Positions 1 to 6,562 of a stretch of DNA of 8,273 nt are shown here, in pieces. Positions within the stretch are counted from its first letter, which is position 1. Each line of letters opens with the position of its first letter. The notes under the pieces were generated by a model, which worked only from the letters and a program-made list of their open reading frames with translations, was not told the origin of the DNA and did not search any database. The DNA is from Candidatus Hecatellales archaeon (GTDB lineage: Archaea; Thermoproteota; Bathyarchaeia; Hecatellales; Hecatellaceae), in assembly GCA_003662515.1 (NCBI GenBank), contig QMYF01000011.1, positions 1-8,273 on the forward strand, read 5' to 3'. The position numbers and the translations under genes are program-made.

Positions 1-309
1 AAGGTTGACCAGCCTATTCTAGGCTTAATGGACATGCGTGTCATCCGAAACTTTTTCGGAAGGCAGAGGGAATCCTTTGAAGCCCCCCTAACCATCCCCA
101 TCCTTGGAAAGGAGGCTTTCCCAGGAGTCTTCATAAGGGCGCCTGTGGTTGAGAAGGTTTGGGGGGAGGCGGAAGCCCTGGCCACCTATAAGGGTAAGAT
201 TGTGGCTGTTCAGCAGGGTAGGCTTCTAGCTACAGCCTTTCACCCCGAGCTTACCAGAGACCTCCGCCTTCACAAGTATTTCGTCCAAATGGTTTTGGAA
301 ACCCTTTAA
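1..309 (+). CDS. pdxT: Pyridoxal 5'-phosphate synthase glutaminase subunit PdxT, C-terminal part (5' end outside window)
   Basis: PdxT hydrolyses glutamine and channels the ammonia to PdxS, which builds pyridoxal 5'-phosphate (vitamin B6) in the cytoplasm. The frame is open from base 1 and reads as the C-terminal half of the family: the LGLMD...RN.FGRQ..SFE stretch at bases 22-81, the GVFIRAP motif near 124-144, and the AFHPELT block at 235-255. That block holds the His (241-243) and Glu (247-249) of the class I amidotransferase Cys-His-Glu triad. The nucleophilic Cys and the oxyanion loop lie upstream of the window. The first in-window ATG (base 28) is internal, not the start. PdxS often neighbours PdxT and could lie just outside, but that is not visible. 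Family assignment is secure. Confidence 0.95.
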   Translation, partial: KVDQPILGLMDMRVIRNFFGRQRESFEAPLTIPILGKEAFPGVFIRAPVVEKVWGEAEALATYKGKIVAVQQGRLLATAFHPELTRDLRLHKYFVQMVLETL

Positions 310-357
310 CCCAAACCTATTTAGGAGTCTTGGAAGATATGAAGTGGGGGATGAAAA

Positions 358-582
358 ATGGTAATAATCTATGTGCTTGTTGTAACCGAGGTTGGAAAAG
401 AGAACGAGATAGCTAAGGAGCTGAGCAAGATAAAGGGCGTAACCGAAGCCAAAACTGTCTATGGAGAATTCGACGTGGTAGCTAGGATAGAGGCGGAAAA
501 CCTGAAGGAGGTTGATGAAATAATCACCACGGTGAGGAAAGTCTCAGGAATCATCCGCACTGTAACCCTGATTTCCGCCTAA
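358..582 (+). CDS. Stand-alone Lrp/AsnC ligand-binding (RAM) domain protein
   Basis: This 74-aa protein matches only the C-terminal effector-binding/oligomerisation domain of Lrp/AsnC regulators (RAM, AsnC_trans_reg), with no helix-turn-helix. Visible hallmarks are the first beta strand (residues 2-10), the helix around 14-25, the V..A..VYGEFDVVA segment at 28-42, and the closing GIIRTVTLI strand at 64-72. Such single-domain proteins are common in archaea and form ring-like oligomers that bind amino acids or other small ligands. They may modulate full-length Lrp proteins, but the ligand cannot be told here. The ATG at 358 is supported by the G-rich Shine-Dalgarno GGGGGAT at 346-352, and TATTTA at 319-324 is a candidate TATA element. 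The stop overlaps the stop of the convergent DUF72 gene by 4 bp. Confidence 0.88.
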   Translation: MVIIYVLVVTEVGKENEIAKELSKIKGVTEAKTVYGEFDVVARIEAENLKEVDEIITTVRKVSGIIRTVTLISA

Positions 583-1499
583 AGCTCATCTAAAATTTTT
601 TCCACATCCTCGAGGAGAGCTTCAGAGTTCTGGTAGGTTTTGCTTGGAAGCTGGTTGAGAACGGATTTTAAGGGAATCTGTCTTCCAGGCTTGATTTCGA
701 GGAGCCTCCAGCCCAACCGTTTAACCAGGTTCGCCTTCGTGACGGGAAACTTAACGTTTTTCAGGATTTTCCAGGCAGCCTCCACCCCGTAGGCGTCTTG
801 GAGGGGTGGAAACCTGCCTGTCTCCAAGTAGGTTTTAAATCTAACGGCGTCGGTGAACATGGCTAGATTGTTGAAGAGCATGTAAACCGTTTCCACGCCT
901 TCTATTTTACCGATTTTCTCCTTCAGTTTTTCAAGCTCAACGTTGGAGTATTCATAGTAGTAGAGTTTTTCTCCCATTCCGTGGAGGCGGAAGTAGGCTA
1001 TGTTGGACGTGTAGGCTGGCTCCGCCAGCAGGGGGTCAACGCAGTGAACCACGTTAACCTTTGACAGAAGCCTCCTTAAGGCTTCAAAGTTTTCCTGTTT
1101 AAGCCATTCCGGCCCGCGGGTTTCCCAAACCAGGGTTAAATTCTCCCTTCCAGCCTTCTCGAAGAAGCGTTGAGCCTCCTTCAAGGTTTCCTTGCTCGGC
1201 CTCAGGGAGCCCGGCGTCTGGATGAGGAGCACTTGCGCCTCCAAGGTTTCACAGGTTTCCACCATCCGTTTTAAGGCTTCCCTTGTTTCCTTCCGCCAGG
1301 AAAGCTTGAAGGTGTGGCTTATGTCCTGGTGGGCTTTAACGGTGAACTCGAAGTTTTCCGGGGCCTCCTTCCTCCACTTTTCTAGGAGACTTTGGTCGAG
1401 ATACTTGTAGAAGGTGGCGTTTATCTCGACGAGGCTTAAGGCTTCATAATACTTCTTTTTGGAAACGGGGAAGCCGCAGCAGCCAATTTTAACCTTCAA
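579..1499 (-). CDS. DUF72 (YecE-like) TIM-barrel protein with DUF2795-like C-terminal extension
   Basis: This 306-aa protein has the DUF72 signature in order: IGCCGFP (5-11), VEINATFY (24-31), FTVKAH (52-57), then WETRG, YFRLHG followed by YYYEYS, and a late MLFNN...DA block. DUF72 proteins have a TIM-barrel fold related to xylose isomerase-type enzymes. Their biochemical role is not settled, so no reaction is proposed. The chain is longer than the usual 230-280 residues. Residues about 251-306 form an extra module (FPVTKANLV...L..LPSKTYQNSEALLEDV) that resembles the small DUF2795 domain. The start is TTG at 1499-1497; the conserved IGCCGFP begins four codons later, so a longer N-terminus is not needed. 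It is divergent from the 233-aa gene and convergent with the RAM gene. Confidence is high for DUF72 and moderate for the tail. Confidence 0.88.
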   Translation of the reverse strand: MKVKIGCCGFPVSKKKYYEALSLVEINATFYKYLDQSLLEKWRKEAPENFEFTVKAHQDISHTFKLSWRKETREALKRMVETCETLEAQVLLIQTPGSLRPSKETLKEAQRFFEKAGRENLTLVWETRGPEWLKQENFEALRRLLSKVNVVHCVDPLLAEPAYTSNIAYFRLHGMGEKLYYYEYSNVELEKLKEKIGKIEGVETVYMLFNNLAMFTDAVRFKTYLETGRFPPLQDAYGVEAAWKILKNVKFPVTKANLVKRLGWRLLEIKPGRQIPLKSVLNQLPSKTYQNSEALLEDVEKILDEL

Positions 1500-1582
1500 T
1501 GGACTCAGCCCTAAATACGTGAAGCCCTAGACTATTCTTAAATCTAACCCTAAACCCTCTAACTTGTGAGGGCGGAAGGCTC
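1500..1582. promoter_or_regulatory. Short divergent intergenic region, candidate bidirectional promoter
   Basis: These 83 bp separate two divergent TTG-start genes and must hold both promoters. The A/T-rich core at about 1533-1543 contains TTAAAT on the plus strand and ATTTAAG on the minus strand. It lies about 40 bases from each start codon, a reasonable place for an archaeal TATA element. GGAAGG at 1574-1579 is a possible Shine-Dalgarno for the rightward gene. No start sites were measured, so this is inference from composition and position. Confidence 0.35.
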
Positions 1583-2284
1583 TTGACCCCCGTTAAACCT
1601 CCCGTAGCCATCAAGGTTAAAGATTTAACCAACTTTGCAAGGCTGGCCTTAGCCTTAACCGACTCGCCGCCAATTATCTGGTGCTTCAAGCATGGTAAAA
1701 GGCGGATTATGGCCACCTTCTCAGTTTACATGTCTTGGAAGGGGGACATCCCCCTGCTAACCTATGTCACCCTTAAAGGGAAGCCTGCACCCTTCCTAGC
1801 CTATAAAAGCGACGGGGAAAAAGAGGAATATCTTTTCACCGACAACCTCGACGACCCCCGCTACATTTACGCTCCAGTAATAAACCTTCGCAGGGAATAC
1901 GACTTTTTAAGGTCGCCTATAGAGGGCAGGTTCCCGGAGCCCTCCAAACCCATCAAGATGGAGCTGGAAAACCTTAACAGTCTTCTCCGCCTCCTATACC
2001 TGGTTTCGGTTAGGGAGGGCTCTGTTTTCCCCCTCTGGCTTTTCAAGTCCAACGGTAAACCTGTCCTAGGCGTATGCATACCCTTCGAAAGATACTATGA
2101 GGCTAACGCGCTGCCCGTGTTCTTCTATGTCACCCTGCGACGTCGGCCTCCAGCACCCTTCATCAGGTATGCTGCAACCAGCCTGCATGGAGAAGACCTC
2201 CAATACACCTTCAACACCAGCGACACCAAATATTTCTACGCCAAAATCGTCGAAGTGGAAAACATGCCTCTCTTCCCAGACTGA
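1583..2284 (+). CDS. Uncharacterised protein with two tandem copies of one domain
   Basis: I do not recognise this 233-aa protein. It appears to be an internal duplication: residues about 9-102 and 123-226 align along their length. Shared landmarks in the same order are an IK[VM] start, a Leu-rich helix (15-25; 131-141), W.FK..GK (33-39; 152-159), [TY]VTL (60-64; 182-185), P.APF (68-71; 189-193), Y.F (83-85; 208-210) and Y.YA followed by V or I (94-100; 217-223). There is no signal peptide, no transmembrane helix and no clear metal or nucleotide motif. Each copy looks alpha/beta with several aromatic beta strands. The TTG start follows GGAAGG at a suitable distance. The stop lies only 13 bases before the preferred pyrF start, so the two genes are almost certainly co-transcribed. 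A link to pyrimidine synthesis is only a neighbourhood guess. Confidence 0.8.
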   Translation: MTPVKPPVAIKVKDLTNFARLALALTDSPPIIWCFKHGKRRIMATFSVYMSWKGDIPLLTYVTLKGKPAPFLAYKSDGEKEEYLFTDNLDDPRYIYAPVINLRREYDFLRSPIEGRFPEPSKPIKMELENLNSLLRLLYLVSVREGSVFPLWLFKSNGKPVLGVCIPFERYYEANALPVFFYVTLRRRPPAPFIRYAATSLHGEDLQYTFNTSDTKYFYAKIVEVENMPLFPD

Positions 2285-2287
2285 AAA

Positions 2288-2292
2288 GGTGA
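2288..2292 (+). promoter_or_regulatory. Shine-Dalgarno element setting the pyrF start
   Basis: GGTGA matches the complement of the archaeal 16S rRNA 3' tail and sits five bases before the TTG at 2298. It overlaps a GTG at 2289, which therefore is less likely to be the start. A later in-frame ATG at 2319 has no comparable element. Confidence 0.55.
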
Positions 2293-2297
2293 AACCT

Positions 2298-3050
2298 TTG
2301 AAAGGTTTCCGCGAAAGGATGAGGGAAACCTCGGAGAGGAGGGAAAGCATCCTCATTTTAGCTTTAGACCTTAAAGGTGAAAGGCTTCTTGAGCGGAGCC
2401 TAAGCCTGCTGGAGGAGGTCTCCCAAAGCCTATGTGCGGTTAAGCTGAACAGGCATCTGCTTCTCCCTTTAGGCTTGAAAGGCGTTAAACAGATCGTGGA
2501 GAAGGCGAGGAGGTTGGGAATCCAAACCATAATGGATTGTAAGCTTAACGATATAGGCTCCACCAATCTCGCCATTGCTGAAAGCCTTTTTAAGGCTGGA
2601 TTTGACGCCTTAACCGTCAGCCCCTACGTGGGCTGGAAGGAGGGACTTGAACCCGTCTTTAAGCTGGCTAAAAGCCTTGGAAGAGGAGTCTTAAGCCTGG
2701 TTTACATGAGCCATCCTGGAGCCAAGGAAACCTTTGAGGAAGCCTTCATCCAAGGGAAGCCAGCCTACCAGGTTTTCGCGGGGTGGGCTGCCCGGTGGGA
2801 AGCCGACGGCCTCATTGTTGGGGCAACCAGGCCTGAAAAAATCAGGGAAATCCACCATCTAGTGGAAGGAAAGCTGCCTATTTATTCGCCGGGTGTAGGC
2901 TTTCAGGGCGGAAGCCTCGAAGCCGCCATTGAAAACGGGGCAAACTACATCATTGTGGGGAGAAGCATCCTTCAGACTGAAAGGCCTGCGGAAGCTGCGG
3001 AAAACTTTAGGAGGGAAAGCTGGAGGCTTCTGCGTTTAAGGGAAAGCTGA
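2298..3050 (+). CDS. pyrF: Orotidine 5'-phosphate decarboxylase
   Basis: PyrF converts OMP to UMP, the last step of de novo pyrimidine synthesis, in the cytoplasm. From the TTG at 2298 the product is 250 aa. The active-site set is complete: Asp24 in ALDL, Lys49 in AVKLN, and the DxKxxD motif at Asp80, Lys82, Asp85. The phosphate loop is present as SPGVGFQGG (197-205) and VGRSI (220-224, with Arg222). These correspond to Asp20, Lys42, Asp70, Lys72, Asp75, Gln185 and Arg203 of the well-studied Methanothermobacter enzyme. The open frame extends upstream through the preceding gene, but that part is out-of-frame shadow. GTG 2289 and ATG 2319 are alternative starts. It is the second gene of a unit with the duplicated-domain protein. 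Its stop lies three bases from the convergent RHH gene's stop codon. Confidence 0.95.
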   Translation: MKGFRERMRETSERRESILILALDLKGERLLERSLSLLEEVSQSLCAVKLNRHLLLPLGLKGVKQIVEKARRLGIQTIMDCKLNDIGSTNLAIAESLFKAGFDALTVSPYVGWKEGLEPVFKLAKSLGRGVLSLVYMSHPGAKETFEEAFIQGKPAYQVFAGWAARWEADGLIVGATRPEKIREIHHLVEGKLPIYSPGVGFQGGSLEAAIENGANYIIVGRSILQTERPAEAAENFRRESWRLLRLRES

Positions 3051-3053
3051 GCT

Positions 3054-3206
3054 TCAGCGGGCGGCTTGCTGCCAGAGCTCGCTTTTGAGGAGGTCTCTTA
3101 CAGCCGCTCGAACTACAGCGCTTCGGCTGGGATACATTCCCGCCCTAACCAGCTCATCTATACCCTCCACTAAAGCTTCAGGAAGCTTAACTGTGATAAG
3201 CCTCAT
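3054..3206 (-). CDS. Small ribbon-helix-helix (CopG/MetJ-type) DNA-binding protein
   Basis: Reading the minus strand from ATG 3206-3204 to TGA 3056-3054 gives a 50-aa protein that is a complete ribbon-helix-helix domain. Residues 2-8 (RLITVKLP) form the DNA-contacting beta strand. Residues 9-22 form helix 1 ([14 protein letters not shown]). Residues 25-43 hold the [16 protein letters not shown] turn and helix 2, with the typical [NS]RS.[AV][VI]R pattern. Such proteins act as dimers that insert the paired strands into the major groove; many repress their own promoter. The size and pattern recall small archaeal RHH regulators such as haloarchaeal CdrS, but I do not assign orthology. No good Shine-Dalgarno is seen. 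The gene converges on pyrF with 3 bp between them. A 20-bp inverted repeat lies 75-94 bp upstream of its start. Targets are unknown. Confidence 0.85.
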   Translation of the reverse strand: MRLITVKLPEALVEGIDELVRAGMYPSRSAVVRAAVRDLLKSELWQQAAR

Positions 3207-3280
3207 AGAGTTAGAACTAGACTTGGTGGACAAGGCCCCTCTTCAAATTAGAAATCTCTGGAACCAGTATAAGAGGTGTA

Positions 3281-3300
3281 AGGTTTACTATGTTAAACCT
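3281..3300. promoter_or_regulatory. Inverted repeat upstream of the RHH gene, candidate operator
   Basis: AGGTTTA at 3281-3287 and TAAACCT at 3294-3300 are perfect 7-bp inverted arms separated by six bases. The element lies just upstream, on the minus strand, of CTTATACT (about 3267-3274), a possible TATA box for the RHH gene. Ribbon-helix-helix dimers commonly bind short inverted repeats next to their own promoter. The role here is inferred from symmetry and position only. Confidence 0.4.
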
Positions 3301-3438
3301 TAATAACTATAATTTTAGATTTCAGCGAGCATCGCATCCGCTTCGGAAAGCTTCCAAGACTGTTTAAAGCCCTAATAGGGTGGCTTCAACCTTTTCCGGT
3401 GTTTAATTTTTCACGTTAAGCTGGGGGTGAGATAACCG
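3301..3438. other. Non-coding interval between divergent RHH and S25e genes
   Basis: No convincing ORF, tRNA or other RNA gene was found here on either strand. It is part of the 276-bp gap between the RHH and S25e start codons. It contains a perfect 11-bp palindrome CCCTAATAGGG at 3370-3380, nested in weaker AAGCC/GGCTT arms (3367-3386), and a small GGAA/TTCC hairpin at 3345-3355. Either could be regulatory or chance. Confidence 0.4.
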
Positions 3439-3447
3439 TTATATTTA
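3439..3447 (+). promoter_or_regulatory. TATA box of the S25e gene
   Basis: TTATATTTA fits the archaeal box A consensus. A start site about 26 bases downstream of its centre would fall near 3469, just ahead of the GAGGGGAT Shine-Dalgarno at 3471-3478 and the ATG at 3483. This spacing makes the upstream ATG at 3456 unlikely, because it would precede the transcript start. Confidence 0.6.
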
Positions 3448-3482
3448 CGGTCTGCATGATGGCTTATGGCGAGGGGATTCAT

Positions 3483-3818
3483 ATGGGAGGAGCCAAGAAG
3501 AAGCCTTTAAGCGCCATCGAGAAGGCTCAGAGGCTTAGGGAGGAAAAGGAGGCTAGAGCTCGAAAAGCCCGAGAGGAAAGAGAGAAACGTGTCATGACGG
3601 CTATAACCCTTCAAAACGTGGACGATAAAACGGTTTTCAACGAGCTTTCAAAGCTTAAGGCTGTGACGCCTGCAGCGGTGGCTGAAGTCTTCAATATTAA
3701 GGTGAGCGCTGCAGAAGACCTTTTGGAGGACTGGGAGAAGAGAGGCCTGGTAATTCCAGTGGCGAAATGTGAGAGGCTGAAAATCTACAAGCCTAACCTG
3801 GCTACCGTTAAGGCTTAA
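3483..3818 (+). CDS. rps25e: Small ribosomal subunit protein eS25 (30S ribosomal protein S25e)
   Basis: This 111-aa protein is a component of the small ribosomal subunit found in eukaryotes and in TACK/Asgard-type archaea. The N-terminus MGGAKKKPLS is the family start. A basic, charged coiled tail follows (about 10-36, rich in Lys, Arg and Glu), then a winged-helix-like domain (about 37-111) that includes DDKTVFNELSKLKAVTPAAV, a second helix pair, and a terminal RLKIYKP strand. In eukaryotes S25 sits near the subunit head by the E site. The frame is open upstream to ATG 3456, but the family N-terminus, the Shine-Dalgarno at 3471-3478 and the TATA box at 3439 all favour ATG 3483. It is a single-gene unit. 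Its last 11 bp overlap the end of the convergent cyclophilin-like gene. Confidence 0.93.
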   Translation: MGGAKKKPLSAIEKAQRLREEKEARARKAREEREKRVMTAITLQNVDDKTVFNELSKLKAVTPAAVAEVFNIKVSAAEDLLEDWEKRGLVIPVAKCERLKIYKPNLATVKA

Positions 3819-4149
3819 CCTTCTCCACTTTTACGATTACTCCGCGGCCGGCCTTCTTCAAGGGTTCAAGGCTTCCAGTTATTTTCCCGATGGGGTTTAC
3901 TGGGCTGTAGGTTTTGGCTGGGCTGTGGAAGAGGCAGAAGGCTGAGGCTTGAGGCCAGAAGGCTATGGTTCCCCCGTCCACCATGCTTTTAGCCTTCTCC
4001 ATCCCCATCTTGATCGTGGTGGGGAAGAAGATTCCCCCTTGAAACTGGTCTGCTTTCCCTTCAAGGGGAAGGCTTCGCAGAACAGCCTCCACAGTTCGGG
4101 GAGCCAGGAAACGTATAAGCTCGCCTGTGGTTTCCCCTAAACCCTCCAA
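3808..4149 (-). CDS. Cyclophilin-like fold protein (DUF369/TM1367-like)
   Basis: This small protein (113 aa from the TTG at 4149) resembles the TM1367-like family, which has a cyclophilin-like beta barrel but is not known to act as a prolyl isomerase. Visible features are GELIRFLAPRTVEAVLRSLP (9-28), a GGIFFPT strand (38-44), the GGTIAFWPQASAFCLFHS core (59-76) and the SPVNPIGKITG turn and strand (82-92). The function is unknown. The start is uncertain: the frame is open upstream and encodes RIPIRIV, which looks like the family's first beta strand. An ATA at 4161-4159 is preceded by AGGA with five bases between, and would give a 117-aa protein starting MRIVLEG. The gene follows srp54 by 28 bp (17 bp if the ATA is used) and probably shares its transcript. 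Confidence 0.8.
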   Translation of the reverse strand: MEGLGETTGELIRFLAPRTVEAVLRSLPLEGKADQFQGGIFFPTTIKMGMEKAKSMVDGGTIAFWPQASAFCLFHSPAKTYSPVNPIGKITGSLEPLKKAGRGVIVKVEKVKP

Positions 4150-4177
4150 AACTATTCTTATGGGGATCCTGGAAAGG

Positions 4178-5524
4178 CTAGCCGTAGCCTAATCCCCCCA
4201 TGGCTCTCTCCAGCCTCTTGAAGGGTAGGGAACGCCTCTTCAAGGATTTAGCCATCTTCCTGAAAGCCTCAAAATGTTTGAGCAGCTCTCTAACCTCTTT
4301 TTCGCTGGTTCCAGACCCCCGAGCCACCCGTTTAATCCTGGAGGAACTCATAATTTTCGGGTTAACCCTTTCCTCCGGCGTCATAGACTGGATGATGGCC
4401 TTCCAAACCTTAAATTTCTCCTCGGTAAGCTGGATAGCCTCCTCGGGAAGCTGGAAGCTTAAGCCTGGGATGAGCTTGAAGATTTTGCCGAGGGGGCCAA
4501 GCTTCCTGAGGTTTTCCATCTGCTCGAGCAGGTCTTCCAGGGTCATTTTGCCTGTTAGGAAGGCTTTAGCCTTCTCTTTGGGAAGCGTTATCTCCGCCTC
4601 TCTAACCTTCTCCAGCAGGCCTTTAAGGTCGCCCATGCCGAGAAGTCTACCCACAAACCTTACAGGGTCGAAAAGCTCCAAGTCTTCAACCTTCTCTCCC
4701 GTCCCGATGAAGATTATAGGGGCTCCTACGGCGGCTACGGCTGACAGGGCTCCTCCGCCTTTAGCTGAGCCGTCCAGCTTGGCTACGGCTATGGCGCCTA
4801 GGGGGGTTGCCTCATGGAAGGCCTTAGCCTGAACCCCTGCCTGCTGGCCTATGGTTCCATCCACCACCAGCATAACCCTGTCAGGCTTCACAGCTTCAGC
4901 TATCTGCCTCATCTCCTCGATGAGGCCTTTCTCCTCCTTATGTCTGCCCGCCGTATCCACGATTATGGCTTCATAGCCTTCCCTGCGGAACTTTTCCACC
5001 CCGCGGAGGGCTATGGCTACGGGGTCGCTGGCTCCCTCCTCCCCGTAAAGGGGAACCCTCGCCTGGGCTGCCAGCTGTTTAAGCTGGGCTAGGGCTCCAG
5101 GCCGGTAGGTGTCAGCGCAAACCAAAGCCGCCTTAAAGCCCCGCTTAGCCATAAAATAGGCGATTTTAGCCGCGGTTGTGGTTTTCCCGGAGCCCTGAAT
5201 CCCCACCAGCATGATGACGTTCGGCTTACCTGGCTCCACCGGAAGCTTGGCAGGCTTTTCGCCTAGGAGGCGCGCCAGCTCATCGTAGACCACCTTGACA
5301 ACATGCTCCTTCCTGGATACTCCGGGTGGAGGCTCCTCCTTTAAGGCTCGGCTTTGAACCCTCTGGGAAAGCTCTAGAACCAAGTTAACGTTCACGTCGG
5401 CTTGGAGAAGCGCCCTTTGCAGGTCGCGGACAAGCTCTTTTACAGCCGCCTCATCCACCGAGGAAAGCCTAAGTATTTTCTTAATGGTTTGCTGGAGGCT
5501 TGAGCCAAGCTTTTCTAGGACCAT
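4178..5524 (-). CDS. srp54: Signal recognition particle 54 kDa protein (SRP54/Ffh)
   Basis: SRP54 is the GTPase that binds 7S RNA and signal sequences and hands ribosome-nascent chain complexes to the receptor FtsY at the membrane. The 448-aa chain is full length for archaea. The N domain spans about 1-95. The G domain contains the P-loop GIQGSGKT (108-115), [11 protein letters not shown] (138-148), DTAGR (190-194), the guanine-specificity motif AKLD (248-251) and the closing GSAKGGG. The M domain begins near 300 and carries the RNA-binding [14 protein letters not shown] stretch, a Met-containing helical region and a short basic tail. The AKLD motif has Ala where Thr is usual. Start is ATG at 5524. 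It follows the deoxyhypusine synthase gene by 36 bp and precedes the cyclophilin-like gene. FtsY and the SRP RNA are not in the window. Confidence 0.97.
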   Translation of the reverse strand: MVLEKLGSSLQQTIKKILRLSSVDEAAVKELVRDLQRALLQADVNVNLVLELSQRVQSRALKEEPPPGVSRKEHVVKVVYDELARLLGEKPAKLPVEPGKPNVIMLVGIQGSGKTTTAAKIAYFMAKRGFKAALVCADTYRPGALAQLKQLAAQARVPLYGEEGASDPVAIALRGVEKFRREGYEAIIVDTAGRHKEEKGLIEEMRQIAEAVKPDRVMLVVDGTIGQQAGVQAKAFHEATPLGAIAVAKLDGSAKGGGALSAVAAVGAPIIFIGTGEKVEDLELFDPVRFVGRLLGMGDLKGLLEKVREAEITLPKEKAKAFLTGKMTLEDLLEQMENLRKLGPLGKIFKLIPGLSFQLPEEAIQLTEEKFKVWKAIIQSMTPEERVNPKIMSSSRIKRVARGSGTSEKEVRELLKHFEAFRKMAKSLKRRSLPFKRLERAMGGLGYG

Positions 5525-5560
5525 CGGCCTGCTTCCCCTGTTTAGGCTTAGAAGCCCAAA

Positions 5561-6508
5561 CTATTTAAGTTTGGAAAGGGCGTAGGCCACCATTAAAGGG
5601 AAAACCTGCGTGTAGTCTCCTATCACGGTTACCAGACGGCTCTCCTCCTTAGCCTTAGACCAGGAAACAGCCTCCTCGAGGGCTGCTCCAGAAAGGCTTC
5701 CCCCCTCAGGCCTGTCCAAAGTTATCTGGATAGCAGCGTCAACCCCTCCCCTCAACATGCAGGCCCCCAACACGTGATGTTTGGGGAGTCCTCCACCCAA
5801 AATCACCACGCCAACCTTTTCAGCCTCAAAAACCTTGTCGGCTAGGAGGCTTAAGTCTCGAGCCATGTTTAAGCTTAAACCTTTGAGTTGAGCGTAGTTC
5901 CAAAGGTGGAAGCCAAGCATGGAATCGTAGATTCCAGGGCAGAAGATGGGAACCTTCCTCTTCCAGGCAGCCTTCAAAAGGAAGCCTTCACCCACACATT
6001 TGAAGCGGCTTCCAAACTCCCAGAGAAGCTCGTAAACCGCGAAAGGCTCACCTCTGCGGCTGGAGGAAACCTCGTCTAGCACCCGGTAAACCTCTTTCTC
6101 CAAGGCTTCAAAGGCTTTCTGCTCCACGTAGATGTCGCCCACCCTGCCGTAGCCTTCAGCCTTAAGCCTCCGGTCGTCAGCGTAAAGGCTTCCCTGCCAA
6201 TGTTTAAAGCCTAAAGCCTCCACCAGGTCGTGGGTGACATTCGCCCCTGTGGTAACCATCAGGTTTACAAGGCCCTTCTCCACAAGGCTAGAGAGCAGAA
6301 GCCTTAAGCCTCCGGGAACCGCAGGCCCAGCCACCGCCATGAAAACCTGGTAGTCGCTTTGGGAGAAGATTTCGGCGAGAAGTCTTGCCGCCCTAGCCAG
6401 CCTTCCAGCCCCCAAAACTCCGCTGGAGGCCATAGCTTCAATAAGCTCCTCCACAGTCATTCCAGGCTTAACGCTCATATGCTCTACAGCTTTCAAGAAA
6501 GACCCCAC
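5561..6508 (-). CDS. dys: Deoxyhypusine synthase
   Basis: This enzyme transfers the aminobutyl group of spermidine, using NAD, to one lysine of aIF5A, the first step of hypusine formation. From the GTG at 6508 it is 315 aa, normal for archaea. Recognisable blocks are PGMTVEELIEAM (15-26), the NAD-site TTGANVTHDL (86-95), CPGIYDSMLG (190-199), GGGLPKHH (238-245, His244 matching human His288) and EAVSWSK (279-285, Lys285 matching the human covalent-intermediate Lys329). The GGSLSGA segment (269-275) lacks the two aspartates of the human enzyme (Asp313, Asp316). I recall this form from archaeal relatives, so I do not read it as loss of activity. ATG 6478 is an alternative start, but homologues carry a matching segment upstream of it. 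The gene lies directly downstream of its substrate, aIF5A. Confidence 0.95.
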   Translation of the reverse strand: MGSFLKAVEHMSVKPGMTVEELIEAMASSGVLGAGRLARAARLLAEIFSQSDYQVFMAVAGPAVPGGLRLLLSSLVEKGLVNLMVTTGANVTHDLVEALGFKHWQGSLYADDRRLKAEGYGRVGDIYVEQKAFEALEKEVYRVLDEVSSSRRGEPFAVYELLWEFGSRFKCVGEGFLLKAAWKRKVPIFCPGIYDSMLGFHLWNYAQLKGLSLNMARDLSLLADKVFEAEKVGVVILGGGLPKHHVLGACMLRGGVDAAIQITLDRPEGGSLSGAALEEAVSWSKAKEESRLVTVIGDYTQVFPLMVAYALSKLK

Positions 6509-6562
6509 GCTAGAGGAAAAGGTTGAAGTTAAACTTAAATGGGTGTTGAAAACCTTGGAGCT

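Noticed and set aside
2097..2297. N-terminal extension of the pyrF frame back to base 2097
   Set aside because: It lies in another frame of the duplicated-domain gene, has low-complexity Pro/Ser/Thr content and no OMP decarboxylase similarity. Conserved sequence begins after 2298.
2066..2575. 169-aa minus-strand ORF opposite pyrF and the duplicated-domain gene
   Set aside because: Ser/Leu/Arg-rich composition typical of an antisense shadow, spanning two well-supported plus-strand genes.
3085..3303. Plus-strand 72-aa ORF between pyrF and S25e
   Set aside because: It is antisense to the RHH gene over most of its length and shows no recognisable family, while the minus strand encodes a clear RHH domain.
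3307..3365. Short minus-strand open stretch ending in KLSEADAMLAEI
   Set aside because: The open frame is under 25 codons, with a stop close upstream and no start codon except an internal ATG, so there is no basis for calling a gene or a pseudogene.
4200..4832. 210-aa plus-strand ORF opposite srp54
   Set aside because: It is a Ser/Leu-rich antisense shadow of a highly conserved gene with no motifs of its own.
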